A stretch of DNA of 64,000 nucleotides from Dyadobacter sp. Leaf189 (GTDB lineage: Bacteria > Bacteroidota > Bacteroidia > Cytophagales > Spirosomataceae). The stretch lies in contig NZ_LMPS01000001.1 in assembly GCF_001424405.1 (NCBI RefSeq), positions 617,999 through 681,998 on the forward strand. Direction: 5' to 3'. The position numbers and the translations under genes were made by a program. How positions within the stretch are numbered: position 1 is the first letter of the stretch; the number at the start of each line of letters is the position of its first letter. Of this stretch, positions 43,906-53,869 are shown piece after piece. The notes under the pieces are model-generated. The model did not search any database. It saw only the letters and a list, made by a program, of their open reading frames with translations, and was not told the origin of the DNA.

Positions 43906-44283
43906 ATGGCACGTATTTCAGGAGTTGATATTCCCGACCGTAAAAGAGGCGAAATCTCATTAACGTATATTTTTGGAATCGGTCGCAGTTCTGCGAAGAA
44001 GATTCTGGACAAGGCGGGAGTAGATTTGAATAAGAAAGTTATTGACTGGACAGATGACGAGTCAGGCGCGATTCGTGCAGTGATCGCTGGTGAATATAAA
44101 GTAGAGGGTGCACTTAAGTCTGAGGTTCAATTGAGCATCAAACGCTTGATGGACATCGCTTGTTACCGAGGTCTTCGCCATCGTAAGGGATTGCCACTTC
44201 GCGGACAAAGAACGAAGAACAATTCTCGTACTCGTAAGGGTAAGCGTAAGACAATCGCTAATAAGAAAAAGGCTACTAAATAA
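43906..44283 (+). CDS. rpsM: 30S ribosomal protein S13
   Basis: S13 bridges the subunits and contacts the P-site tRNA. The 125-residue product begins [25 protein letters not shown] and ends with the conserved [21 protein letters not shown] and a lysine-rich tail. First gene of the alpha group. Confidence 0.98.
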   Translation: MARISGVDIPDRKRGEISLTYIFGIGRSSAKKILDKAGVDLNKKVIDWTDDESGAIRAVIAGEYKVEGALKSEVQLSIKRLMDIACYRGLRHRKGLPLRGQRTKNNSRTRKGKRKTIANKKKATK

Positions 44284-44324
44284 ACAATGAGCGGTGGCTT
44301 CGCCACACTTATTCCCCTTGAGCA

Positions 44325-44720
44325 ATGGCACAAAATAAAAGAAAAGATAAAGCAAAAAAGAGAGTTGTTGTTGTTGAGTCTGTTGGTCAGGTTCACATTA
44401 AGGCCTCTTTCAATAATATAATCATCTCCATTACAAACAACAATGGTCAGGTTATATCGTGGGGTTCCGCTGGTAAAATGGGATTCCGTGGATCAAAGAA
44501 GAACACTCCTTATGCTGCACAAACAGCAGCTCAAAGTGCAGCGCAGGTTGCCTTTGATCTGGGGATGCGTAAAGCAGAGGTTTTTGTTAAAGGACCTGGA
44601 TCGGGGCGCGAATCAGCTATCCGTACAATCCAGAATGCGGGGATTGAAGTAACAACAATCCGTGACATTACTCCGCTGCCACACAATGGCTGCCGTCCTC
44701 CAAAGCGTCGTAGAGTATAG
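44325..44720 (+). CDS. rpsK: 30S ribosomal protein S11
   Basis: S11 forms part of the platform and mRNA exit channel. The 131-residue product has [40 protein letters not shown] and the terminal [18 protein letters not shown]. Standard. Confidence 0.98.
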   Translation: MAQNKRKDKAKKRVVVVESVGQVHIKASFNNIIISITNNNGQVISWGSAGKMGFRGSKKNTPYAAQTAAQSAAQVAFDLGMRKAEVFVKGPGSGRESAIRTIQNAGIEVTTIRDITPLPHNGCRPPKRRRV

Positions 44721-44795
44721 TAAAATATCCATTCGTAATTTGGACACTGGGGTTACTGAATGGTCTTAATTAATAGTTAAACAAAAAAGTTTTTA

Positions 44796-45401
44796 ATGGC
44801 ACGTTATACAGGTCCCAAATCGAAGATTGCAAGACGTTACGGAGAACCAATTTTAGGTCCAAGTAAAGCACTTGCTAAGAAAAATTACCCTCCTGGAATC
44901 CATGGTAAGGGTCGCCGCTCCAAGAAGTCGGAGTATGCTTTACAGTTAATGGAAAAGCAAAAGGTAAAATTCATTTACGGTATTCTTGAAAGACAATTCC
45001 GTAATTTGTTTGAGAAAGCTTCTGTAAAAGAAGGTATCACTGGTGAAAACCTTTTGAAGTATTGCGAGGCACGTCTTGACAATACAGTTTACCGCCTTGG
45101 GATCGCTCCAACAAGAAGAGCAGCCCGGCAACTTGTATCTCACAAACACATTCTTGTTGATGGTGAGATCGTAAATATTCCTTCATATTCTCTTCGTCCA
45201 GGACAGGTAGTGACTGTTCGCGAAAAGTCTAAATCACTTGAAGCAGTAACTGACAGCCTTGCTGGCCACAGTTCACGTGGATTCAACTGGCTTGAATGGG
45301 ACGGACAGCAACTATCAGGCAAATTCGTAACGTTCCCAGAGCGTGAGCAGATCCCTGAAAATATCAATGAGCAGCTCATCGTTGAGTTGTACTCTAAATA
45401 A
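44796..45401 (+). CDS. rpsD: 30S ribosomal protein S4, zinc-free type
   Basis: S4 is a 30S assembly initiator and in E. coli represses the alpha operon. The 201-residue product starts [17 protein letters not shown] and lacks the N-terminal CxxC zinc motifs, so it is the C- form. The S4 RNA-binding domain is [19 protein letters not shown] terminator follows, separating it from rpoA. Confidence 0.97.
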   Translation: MARYTGPKSKIARRYGEPILGPSKALAKKNYPPGIHGKGRRSKKSEYALQLMEKQKVKFIYGILERQFRNLFEKASVKEGITGENLLKYCEARLDNTVYRLGIAPTRRAARQLVSHKHILVDGEIVNIPSYSLRPGQVVTVREKSKSLEAVTDSLAGHSSRGFNWLEWDGQQLSGKFVTFPEREQIPENINEQLIVELYSK

Positions 45402-45417
45402 CAATCTTCATTATTTC

Positions 45418-45452
45418 AGTACTTTCTCCGTTGCGCGGGGGAAGTACTTTTT
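45418..45452 (+). terminator. Terminator between rpsD and rpoA
   Basis: AGTACTTTCTCC (45418-45429) pairs with GGGGGAAGTACT (45437-45448), including two G-U pairs, followed by five T. It lies 16 bases after the rpsD stop. Confidence 0.8.
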
Positions 45453-45453
45453 A

Positions 45454-45482
45454 GCCGTTAACGGCAATTTTGCGATCGCAAA
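45454..45482. promoter_or_regulatory. Two adjacent perfect palindromes upstream of rpoA
   Basis: GCCGTTAACGGC (45454-45465) and TTTGCGATCGCAAA (45469-45482) are 12- and 14-base perfect palindromes separated by three bases, between the rpsD terminator and the rpoA start. Possible operator or structured leader for rpoA-rplQ; function unknown. Confidence 0.55.
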
Positions 45483-45535
45483 GGTAACGGTAGCGTGATC
45501 AACTATCATTTACTACTATAAAAGGAGCAAAGACT

Positions 45536-46525
45536 ATGTCAATATTAGCTTTCCAAATGCCTGATAAGGTCGTCATGGAAAAAGCAGACGACTTTCACGG
45601 GTTGTTTGAGTTTAAGCCTTTAGAGAAAGGATACGGCGTGACCATCGGTAATGCGTTGCGTAGAATACTTCTTTCATCTTTGGAAGGTTACGCCATTACA
45701 AGTGTGAAGTTCCCGGGCGTGCTTCACGAATTCTCTTCTATTGAAGGTATTGTTGAGGATGTTACAGAAATCATCCTGAACCTTAAAATGGTTCGCTTTA
45801 AAAAAGTTTCTGATCTAAGTGAGAGTAGGATAGTAGTAAATCTAAAGAATGTGTCTGCCATTACAGCAGGTGACATTGGTAAGTTTACAAATGCATTCGA
45901 GGTTCTTAATCCAGACCAGGTGATTTGTCATATTGACGATCAGAAGGAATTTGAGATGGAACTGTTGTTAGATAAAGGAAGAGGATATGTTCCAGCAGAT
46001 GAGCCACGTGCAAATGAATTGCCATTTGGTTACATCGCTGTTGATTCTATTTACACACCGATAAAGAATGTAAAATACAGTGTTGAAAATACACGTGTTG
46101 AACAGCGTACTGACTACGAGCGTCTTTTAATAGATATTCAAACTGATGGTTCAATTCACCCTGAGGATGCTCTGAAAGGTGCTGCGAACATTCTTATTCA
46201 ACACTTCATGTTGTTCTCGGATCAGACAATGACTTTCGAGAAGCAGAAAGCGGAAGAAGATAATCAGGTTGACGAGGAAATGTTGCGCATGAGAAAGCTT
46301 TTGAAAACTTCGTTGTCTGAGCTGGATCTTTCTGTTCGTGCATATAACTGTCTGAAATCTGCCGATGTTAAATCATTGGGTGATTTAGTAAGGCTTGAAA
46401 TTTCAGATATGATGAAGTTTCGTAATTTTGGAAAGAAATCCCTTACGGAGTTGGAGCAGCTTGTAGCTGATAAACAACTGACTTTCGGAATGGACGTAGC
46501 CAAGTATCGCCTGGAAGAGGATTGA
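45536..46525 (+). CDS. rpoA: RNA polymerase alpha subunit
   Basis: The 329-residue alpha subunit has the N-terminal assembly domain ([21 protein letters not shown]) and the C-terminal DNA/activator-binding domain (about 250-320, with [20 protein letters not shown] and [12 protein letters not shown]). A Shine-Dalgarno-like AAAGGAG precedes the ATG, unusual in this window. It is followed 72 bases later by rplQ. Confidence 0.98.
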   Translation: MSILAFQMPDKVVMEKADDFHGLFEFKPLEKGYGVTIGNALRRILLSSLEGYAITSVKFPGVLHEFSSIEGIVEDVTEIILNLKMVRFKKVSDLSESRIVVNLKNVSAITAGDIGKFTNAFEVLNPDQVICHIDDQKEFEMELLLDKGRGYVPADEPRANELPFGYIAVDSIYTPIKNVKYSVENTRVEQRTDYERLLIDIQTDGSIHPEDALKGAANILIQHFMLFSDQTMTFEKQKAEEDNQVDEEMLRMRKLLKTSLSELDLSVRAYNCLKSADVKSLGDLVRLEISDMMKFRNFGKKSLTELEQLVADKQLTFGMDVAKYRLEED

Positions 46526-46597
46526 TAATTATTCCATTCATAAGTATGTATTCTGTAGCGCGCCAGTCGCAGCTCGAAGCAACTAAACAACAAAAAA

Positions 46598-47158
46598 ATG
46601 AGACACGGTAAAAAGGATAATCACTTAGGAAGAACAGCATCTCACCGCAAGGCTATGCTTTCAAATATGGCTTCCTCTTTGATTCTCCACAAAAGAATTG
46701 AAACTACTCTGGCGAAAGCGAAAGAACTTCGTAAGTACGTTGAGCCTTTGCTGACTCGTGCGAAAGAAGATTCAACCCACAACAGAAGGATTGTATTCTC
46801 CTATCTTAACGATAAGGCTTCTACGAAAGAGCTTTTCGGCGCAGTATCTGACAAAATTGCATCTCGCCCAGGTGGTTATACCCGTATTATTAAGTTAGGT
46901 AACAGACTAGGTGATGCTGCTGAAACGGCATTGATCGAACTTGTTGATTTCAATGATGCACTGCTGCTTGCTAATGCAGATAAGCCAGCTAAAACTCGTC
47001 GTAGCAGAAGAGGTGGTGGAAAGAAAGAGACCTCCGCTGAAGCCGATGTTGCTGCACCTGTTAAGAAAGAAGATCACCCGGTGGTAGAAGAGTCAGCACC
47101 AGCTGCTGAGGAAGCTCCGAAGACGGAAGATTCATCTGAAGGTACTGACAAAGAGTAG
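46598..47158 (+). CDS. rplQ: 50S ribosomal protein L17 with acidic C-terminal tail
   Basis: L17 lies near the tunnel exit. Residues 1 to about 125 are a standard L17 ([56 protein letters not shown]). Residues about 126-186 are an extra tail, first basic ([11 protein letters not shown]) then Ala/Glu/Pro-rich and acidic. E. coli L17 is about 127 residues; extended forms are frequent in Bacteroidota. A good terminator follows. Confidence 0.96.
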   Translation: MRHGKKDNHLGRTASHRKAMLSNMASSLILHKRIETTLAKAKELRKYVEPLLTRAKEDSTHNRRIVFSYLNDKASTKELFGAVSDKIASRPGGYTRIIKLGNRLGDAAETALIELVDFNDALLLANADKPAKTRRSRRGGGKKETSAEADVAAPVKKEDHPVVEESAPAAEEAPKTEDSSEGTDKE

Positions 47159-47185
47159 TTTTGGAAGGTAGTAGAAATATTGAGA

Positions 47186-47215
47186 GGGTTAAACGTTTTA
47201 GTTTAACCCTTTTTT
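47186..47215 (+). terminator. rpoA-rplQ terminator
   Basis: A perfect 9-bp stem, GGGTTAAAC with GTTTAACCC, around GTTTTA, then six T. It marks the end of the ribosomal protein cluster. Confidence 0.9.
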
Positions 47216-47230
47216 ATGCGCAAAAAACTG

Positions 47231-47238
47231 TATTTTTG
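47231..47238 (+). promoter_or_regulatory. Candidate -7 element of carA
   Basis: TATTTTTG matches TAnnTTTG, followed by CACCGC, just after the rplQ terminator and about 68 bases before the carA ATG. The -33 TTG is not evident. Confidence 0.5.
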
Positions 47239-47305
47239 CACCGCTTTTGAGAATAACTTTACAATTCATTCTCATTAATCAGAAGAAAATCGATAAAAAC
47301 CATAT

Positions 47306-48409
47306 ATGAATCAAAAACAGGAAGCTCTGTTGTTGCTTGAAGACGGAACAGCATACAAAGGTCTAGCTTTGGGAATACGTGGAACGACTGGCGGGGAAAT
47401 CTGCTTTAATACCGGAATGACGGGCTATCAGGAGATCTATACGGATCCCTCGTACTATGGACAGATTATCGTCAACACCAACTCGCATATCGGCAACTAT
47501 GGTGTACAGCTAAATGATGAAGAGGAATCAAGCTCTGTCAAAATCCGGGGAATGGTTTGTAACACGTTCTCGGCCATTTATTCCAGAGATACCGCGGATT
47601 TCTCACTGCAGGAATATTTCGAGAGGTCCAAGATTGTTGGTATCAGTAATGTAGATACCAGGCATTTGGTAAGGCATGTGCGTGAAAAAGGCGTGATGAA
47701 TGCAATTATTTCTTCTGAAATTCTTGATGAGAAGTTGCTTATGGAGGAATTAAGAAGGATACCTTCCATGGACGGACTCGAGTTGTCGTCAGAAGTAACA
47801 ACTACTGAACCGTACTTTGTCGGCGAAGAAGAGGGAAGCAAATGGCGGATAGCGGTGATTGATTATGGAATCAAAAAAAGCATTTTGTCAAATCTTACTT
47901 CCAGAGGTTGCTATTGCAAAGTATTTCCAGCAAAGACGCCGTTTGAAGAAGTAATGGAATGGAACCCCGACGGGTTCTTTATATCTAATGGACCGGGCGA
48001 TCCGGCTGCTATGCTTTACGCAGTAGAGAGCGTGAACCAGATGATCAAGACTGCGAAACCACTTTTTGGAATTTGCCTCGGTCACCAGTTATTAGCGCTA
48101 TCAAGTGGCATAACTACTTATAAAATGCATCACGGACACAGAGGCTTAAATCACCCTGTCAAAAACTTGATTACGGGATTGTGTGAAATCACTTCTCAGA
48201 ATCACGGATTTGCTGTGAACCCTGATGAGATCCAGAGCCACCCGGACATTGAGATCACACATATTAACTTGAATGATAACACAATAGAAGGGATCAGAAG
48301 GAAGGATTATCCTGCATTCTCGGTGCAGTATCACCCAGAAGCTTCACCAGGTCCTCATGATTCAAGGTACCTGTTTGACGAATTTATAAAATTGCTAAGC
48401 GCAAGCTGA
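47306..48409 (+). CDS. carA: Carbamoyl-phosphate synthase small subunit
   Basis: CarA hydrolyses glutamine to supply ammonia to CarB for carbamoyl phosphate (arginine and pyrimidine synthesis). The 367-residue protein has the N-terminal CPSase domain (GEICFNTGMTGYQEIYTDPSY) and a class I glutamine amidotransferase domain with nucleophile C257 in GICLGHQ and H343/E345 in QYHPE. carB is not in the window. It follows the ribosomal cluster but has its own promoter and terminator. Confidence 0.97.
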   Translation: MNQKQEALLLLEDGTAYKGLALGIRGTTGGEICFNTGMTGYQEIYTDPSYYGQIIVNTNSHIGNYGVQLNDEEESSSVKIRGMVCNTFSAIYSRDTADFSLQEYFERSKIVGISNVDTRHLVRHVREKGVMNAIISSEILDEKLLMEELRRIPSMDGLELSSEVTTTEPYFVGEEEGSKWRIAVIDYGIKKSILSNLTSRGCYCKVFPAKTPFEEVMEWNPDGFFISNGPGDPAAMLYAVESVNQMIKTAKPLFGICLGHQLLALSSGITTYKMHHGHRGLNHPVKNLITGLCEITSQNHGFAVNPDEIQSHPDIEITHINLNDNTIEGIRRKDYPAFSVQYHPEASPGPHDSRYLFDEFIKLLSAS

Positions 48410-48413
48410 TCAG

Positions 48414-48441
48414 AAAACCTCCTTAACGGAGGTTTTCTTTT
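48414..48441 (+). terminator. carA terminator
   Basis: AAAACCTCC with GGAGGTTTT, a perfect 9-bp stem around TTAAC, then CTTTTT. Starts five bases after the carA stop. Confidence 0.9.
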
Positions 48442-48593
48442 TATAGAGGTATACAACCCGTAACTAGTTTGCTCAATACATATGAAATTGACTGTGTTAC
48501 CGAATTGTAAATTTAACTTAAAGTGATTTGCCGCTTATGGATGACGATTTTTTTTGTGTTATTTTGTAGGCGTTAAAATATTTAAATTTATAA

Positions 48594-49883
<1,290 letters not shown>

Positions 49884-49889
49884 TATAAT

Positions 49890-49920
49890 AAACCGGAGCC
49901 AAGCGCTCCGGTTTTCATTT
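49890..49920 (+). terminator. eno terminator
   Basis: AAACCGGAGC (49890-49899) pairs with GCTCCGGTTT (49905-49914), followed by TCATTTT. It ends 13 bases before the next ATG. Confidence 0.85.
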
Positions 49921-49932
49921 TTGGGTATTCCT

Positions 49933-50265
49933 ATGAAAAGCAATTCATTCTGGTCATTTAAAACATTGAAAAACTTCTATGTAGCTACTTTGGTTGCATG
50001 GTTGTTCTGGATTTTGTTTTTGGACAACAATAACATTCGGGTGGTTTTTTCTAACCGGATGAAAATGAAAGAGCTGGAAGTAGAAAAGTCCAAACTACTT
50101 GAAAAAATTTCTCAGGTAAAGAAAGAGCGGAATGAGGTTTTTGGGAATCCGCAAATGGTTGAGAAATGGGCCAGGGAAAAGTTTCTGATGAGGAAACCAG
50201 GCGAGGAGGTTTACGTGATCGTAGACGAGAATAATCAACCTATTGAAAGTAAGAGCGAAGAATAA
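49933..50265 (+). CDS. DivIC/FtsB-like septum formation initiator
   Basis: A 110-residue bitopic protein: a short cytoplasmic N-terminus, one membrane helix (about 14-32, VATLVAWLFWILFLDNNNI), a coiled coil (about 45-75, MKELEVEKSKLLEKISQVKKERNEV) and a short extracytoplasmic end containing EKWAREKFLMRKPGEEVYVI, the conserved DivIC/FtsB pattern. Such proteins link early and late divisome proteins through FtsL. Location after eno, as for ftsB in E. coli, supports the call. A TTG at 49921 is in frame but the ATG at 49933 is preferred. Confidence 0.88.
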   Translation: MKSNSFWSFKTLKNFYVATLVAWLFWILFLDNNNIRVVFSNRMKMKELEVEKSKLLEKISQVKKERNEVFGNPQMVEKWAREKFLMRKPGEEVYVIVDENNQPIESKSEE

Positions 50266-50306
50266 CCCCAGTGGCTCGCTAAATAACATTTTAACATTCC
50301 ACCAAA

Positions 50307-51839
50307 TTGAGCAGAAAAGTCATTCTTATCATTATGGACGGTTGGGGAGTCGCCAAGATTGGTGAGGAAAACCGTTCAGCTGTTATAGCTGCCGACACTC
50401 CTTTTTACGACAGTATCCTGCAAAACTATTCAAACAGCAGATTGGAAGCCAGTGGTTTGGCAGTTGGGTTGCCTGATGGTCAAATGGGTAACTCGGAAGT
50501 AGGGCATACCAATCTTGGAGCAGGCCGTATTGTTTACCAGGATTTGGTTAAGATCAACCTTGCCGTATCGGAAGGTACATTAGCCCACGAAAAAGCTTTG
50601 ACCGAAGCTTTCGATTACGCCAAGGTCAACAATAAAAAAGTACATTTCATTGGTCTGGTATCCGACGGAGGTGTCCACTCGCACATTGACCATTTAAAAG
50701 GGCTTTGCAAAATAGCTGCTGACCGCCAGCTTGAAAACGTTTTCGTTCACGCTTTTACAGACGGCCGCGATTGTGATCCAAAAAGCGGTTTAGGCTTTTT
50801 AACGGAGCTTAAAGAAGCAATGGCGATGACTACTGGTCGACTTGCCAGCATTACCGGTCGCTATTATGCAATGGACCGAGACAAACGCTGGGAACGTGTA
50901 AAGCTGGCCTACGATGCCATGGTACATGGAGAAGGAAAGCATGTTCCGGAAACAGACGTTTTGCAGGCAGTACAAGCTTCCTATGAGGAAGGTGTGACCG
51001 ATGAATTCATCACGCCTATCATTGCGACAGATGCAGCGGGAATTCCTATCACCGTGATCAGCGACGGAGATGTGGTTTTGTGCTTCAACTTCCGCACAGA
51101 TCGCGGACGTGAGATAACGGAGGTTCTTACCCAGCAGGACTTCCATGAGCAGAACATGCACAAGCTTAATCTGAAATATGTTACAATGACGAATTATGAC
51201 GAGACTTATAAAGGAGTTGATGTCATTTTCGATAAAGATAATCTCAATAATACGCTGGGAGAAGTGCTCGAATCAGCAGGTAAAAAGCAGATCAGGATCG
51301 CTGAAACTGAAAAATACCCGCACGTTACCTTCTTTTTCTCCGGAGGTAGGGAAAAGCCTTTTGAAGGAGAGAGTCGCTTACTTTGCGCTTCGCCCAAAGT
51401 GGCTACTTACGACTTACAGCCAGAAATGTCCGCATTTGGTATCAGAGATTCAATCGTACCTGAGTTGGAAAAAGAAGAGGTTGATTTTGTCTGCCTTAAC
51501 TTCGCCAATCCTGATATGGTAGGGCATACCGGCGTTTTCGAAGCGGCTGTAAAGGCTTGCGAAACGGTTGACCAATGCGTACAGGCGGTTGTTACGACAG
51601 GTTTAAACCACGGTTACTCATCGATTATCATAGCTGATCATGGAAATTCTGATTATATGATGAACGATGACGGATCACCCAACACTGCGCATTCATTGAA
51701 TCTGGTACCATGCATTCTGGTCGATAACGAATACAAAGCTCCTATCAAGAATGGAAAGTTGGCAGATATTGCCCCGACTATCCTGGATCTGATGGGAATT
51801 GCTAAGCCGGAGGAAATGACTGGAACCAGTTTGCTCTAA
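50307..51839 (+). CDS. gpmI: 2,3-bisphosphoglycerate-independent phosphoglycerate mutase (TTG start)
   Basis: A 510-residue alkaline phosphatase-superfamily mutase interconverting 3- and 2-phosphoglycerate with two manganese ions. The N-terminal VILIIMDGWG motif holds metal ligand D11, and the phosphorylated serine is S63 in MGNSEVGHTN. The reading frame begins with TTG at 50307; there is an in-frame stop 15 bases upstream and no other ATG until M10, which would remove needed residues, so a TTG start is required. It lies 41 bases after the DivIC-like gene and two genes from eno. Confidence 0.96.
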   Translation: MSRKVILIIMDGWGVAKIGEENRSAVIAADTPFYDSILQNYSNSRLEASGLAVGLPDGQMGNSEVGHTNLGAGRIVYQDLVKINLAVSEGTLAHEKALTEAFDYAKVNNKKVHFIGLVSDGGVHSHIDHLKGLCKIAADRQLENVFVHAFTDGRDCDPKSGLGFLTELKEAMAMTTGRLASITGRYYAMDRDKRWERVKLAYDAMVHGEGKHVPETDVLQAVQASYEEGVTDEFITPIIATDAAGIPITVISDGDVVLCFNFRTDRGREITEVLTQQDFHEQNMHKLNLKYVTMTNYDETYKGVDVIFDKDNLNNTLGEVLESAGKKQIRIAETEKYPHVTFFFSGGREKPFEGESRLLCASPKVATYDLQPEMSAFGIRDSIVPELEKEEVDFVCLNFANPDMVGHTGVFEAAVKACETVDQCVQAVVTTGLNHGYSSIIIADHGNSDYMMNDDGSPNTAHSLNLVPCILVDNEYKAPIKNGKLADIAPTILDLMGIAKPEEMTGTSLL

Positions 51840-51867
51840 AACTTAACAGTTGTAAAAGATGTTAACC

Positions 51868-51898
51868 ACAGAGAGCCCGCAAGGCTCTCTGTTCTTTT
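51868..51898 (+). terminator. gpmI terminator
   Basis: A perfect 10-bp stem, ACAGAGAGCC with GGCTCTCTGT, around CGCAA, followed by TCTTTT. Confidence 0.9.
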
Positions 51899-51923
51899 AA
51901 AATTCCATTCTGAATTCTTACAA

Positions 51924-52532
51924 ATGCCTCAGCAGACCAACCACGCAAAATCCTTTATTAAAGCTCCTGTTCTATACTTTTTTGCATTTCTTTCGACTGC
52001 AATGCTGGCTTCCTGCGATCAGCAGGCTGCCGATGACAATGAGGTAAAAAGGTATTTTGATCTGAAAGGATTTGTAGAAAATCAGATCGTTTATCTGAAT
52101 GAAAAGAAGCCCTTGGCAACGAAGTCGGCGAAGCTTGATGGTGAACTCGAAACCGTCAAATCAGACGCCATTGACTGGAAAAAGGAACTTGAATTGTTCA
52201 TTCAGGCTGATATCAATAAACCCTCCTATGCCCAAAGTTATGATGTGACGAGGAAGGATTCGTCTACTTACGAGTATCGACTCAAAGAGAATAGTGATTT
52301 GCCGGTCCGCTACCTGAAAATTGTTACTGATACCACAGTTAAATCTCCCACCAAAGTAATGGCCACGTTGCTGTCTCGCAATCGTATTTACGAATCTGAA
52401 AAGCAGATTGAGTTTACTTGCCAGAAGAAGGACAATCTATTGCAGATTTCTGCTTACTCCGTAAAAGGATATCAGAAACTGATCTTCATGGAGCCGAAGC
52501 GTTTCGAAATATCAGCTAGAATAGGATTATAG
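51924..52532 (+). CDS. Uncharacterised lipoprotein
   Basis: A 202-residue protein I do not recognise. Its N-terminus has a long signal with lipobox LASC (C31), followed by a predicted alpha/beta domain: a helical stretch (EVKRYFDLKGFVENQIVYLN), then beta strands with SSTYEYRLKE and YLKIVTDTT. No catalytic motif is seen. It lies between the gpmI terminator and a strong hairpin, so it is probably transcribed alone. A start ATG at 51924 gives the signal peptide. Confidence 0.8.
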   Translation: MPQQTNHAKSFIKAPVLYFFAFLSTAMLASCDQQAADDNEVKRYFDLKGFVENQIVYLNEKKPLATKSAKLDGELETVKSDAIDWKKELELFIQADINKPSYAQSYDVTRKDSSTYEYRLKENSDLPVRYLKIVTDTTVKSPTKVMATLLSRNRIYESEKQIEFTCQKKDNLLQISAYSVKGYQKLIFMEPKRFEISARIGL

Positions 52533-52571
52533 CGGGTTTTTTAATTTCCTTTTCCTGTACTCTTACACCAT

Positions 52572-52602
52572 AAATTGGGTAAAGATTACCCAATTTCTTT
52601 AC
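52572..52602 (+). terminator. Terminator of the lipoprotein gene
   Basis: AAATTGGGTAA with TTACCCAATTT, a perfect 11-bp stem with a three-base loop, followed by CTTTAC. The T-tract is weak. Confidence 0.65.
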
Positions 52603-52667
52603 GGCGAATGCGCTTCAAAGGCCATTTGCCAAATATTTCCTCTCAAAATTTTGGTTGTTGAAAATTG

Positions 52668-52696
52668 GCCTCAGATGTGGAATTTGAGGCTTTTTT
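52668..52696 (+). terminator. Second terminator-like hairpin
   Basis: GCCTCAGAT pairs with ATTTGAGGC (one G-U pair) around GTGGA, followed by six T. A standard intrinsic terminator shape, about 70 bases past the first hairpin. Confidence 0.8.
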
Positions 52697-52854
52697 ACTG
52701 GTATTATTCGTAGAAAGCGATTGGGCGTATATAGCCGGCTAACTGCTGTTGCAGGGAAGAGGGCACAAAATTGGTTGCTTACCTATCGAAACCATGTAGA
52801 CCCGGACTAATCCGTCAACATGTAAACTAAATCATAAAGTAAACTTAAAACTCA

Positions 52855-53805
52855 ATGCAACAAGAACAGAAAAATAAGCAAAGCATAGCTTGGGCAATGG
52901 TAGTTGTCCTGGGACTAGCGACGGCCATGTTTGGCTACTTGTTTACTACTCAAAAACAAGAGTTGACCCAACAGGAGTCAATGGTAGTTGAGAAAGCAAG
53001 AGAACTGGCTGTGACCAAAACTAAACTGGACTCTATTTCCACCGTTCTGGATTCTAAAATTGCTGAAATCGAAAGACTGGGTGGAGATGTTACAGAACTT
53101 ACCAAAATGAAAGAGAAGTTGGAAGCTGATAAATTGGCTTTCAGCAAAAGCAGAAGAGTTGAAACTAACAAGTATCTTGGAAAGATCAAGGAGTATGAAA
53201 GATTCCTGACCGAAAAAGACGAAATGATTGCGCAGCTTAAAGCTGAAAACGAACATCTGGTAGCTTCAAACGATTCCCTCAGCACTCACGTTGGTACGTT
53301 GACAAGCGAAAGAGAAAGACTGGTTCAACGCCAGACTGAATTGACTGACTCAGTAACTACTTTCACAGCTGCTAACAAAGAGCTAAGCGAGAAAGTAAGT
53401 AAAGCTGCTGCTTTGAGAGCTCAGAATCTTAAAATCCTGACCGTTAATTCAAGAGGTAAGGTGAAAGACAAAGATGAGTACAAAGCGAAGAGAGTTGACA
53501 AGCTGAAACTAGTTTTCAACCTGCCAGAAAACGAGCTTACTGCTCAGGAGCCAAAAGACATTTACGTGAGAGTTCTTGATCCTGAAGGTGCAGTGATCGC
53601 TGACGATGCAACTGGTTCTGGCGAATTTGAAGTGAATGGTGCGCCATCTAAATTCACAGCACGTGAATCAGTAGCGTTCCAGAACAACAACCAGAAAGTT
53701 GAATTGCTATACGATAATACCTCTCAGTTCCGTCCTGGAAAATACAATGTAGAATTGTACGCAGAGGGATACAAGATTGGTGGCGGAGATTTCACCATCA
53801 AGTAA
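52855..53805 (+). CDS. Membrane-anchored coiled-coil protein of unknown function (paralogue of the gene at 21210)
   Basis: A 316-residue protein with the same layout as the gene at 21210-22118: basic N-terminus, one membrane helix (about 11-29), a long coiled coil (about 35-185) and a C-terminal beta domain (about 190-316). Shared blocks include LDSISxxLDxxI, GGDVxEL, IKEYExFLTxKDExIAQL, AALRAxN, KAKRxDK and DPxGA, and both end with a GKYxxELYxEGxxIGxGxFxxK pattern. The function is unknown. It is probably monocistronic, with a long leader upstream and a strong terminator downstream. Confidence 0.87.
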   Translation: MQQEQKNKQSIAWAMVVVLGLATAMFGYLFTTQKQELTQQESMVVEKARELAVTKTKLDSISTVLDSKIAEIERLGGDVTELTKMKEKLEADKLAFSKSRRVETNKYLGKIKEYERFLTEKDEMIAQLKAENEHLVASNDSLSTHVGTLTSERERLVQRQTELTDSVTTFTAANKELSEKVSKAAALRAQNLKILTVNSRGKVKDKDEYKAKRVDKLKLVFNLPENELTAQEPKDIYVRVLDPEGAVIADDATGSGEFEVNGAPSKFTARESVAFQNNNQKVELLYDNTSQFRPGKYNVELYAEGYKIGGGDFTIK

Positions 53806-53834
53806 GACATAACTTCACACCATGCATAGCTATG

Positions 53835-53869
53835 AAAGGCGGCCGATTTACATCGGCTGCCTTTTTTTG
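53835..53869. terminator. Terminator of the coiled-coil gene, possibly bidirectional
   Basis: AAAGGCGGCCGAT pairs with ATCGGCTGCCTTT (one G-U pair) around TTAC, then a run of T. It ends where the convergent ppk2 stop codon begins. Confidence 0.88.

Larger units (their letters stand above)
52533..52854 (+). other. Intergenic region with two terminator-like hairpins and a long leader
   Basis: 322 bases without a gene. It contains a perfect 11-bp hairpin (52572-52596), a second hairpin followed by six T (52668-52696), about 71 bases between them, and about 158 bases of leader before the coiled-coil gene at 52855. No tRNA and no plausible small ORF was found. No clear TAnnTTTG promoter is visible. 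Confidence 0.6.

Noticed and set aside
48559..48566. TTATTTTG before eno as -7 element
   Set aside because: One mismatch at a key position and no -33 box; left uncalled.
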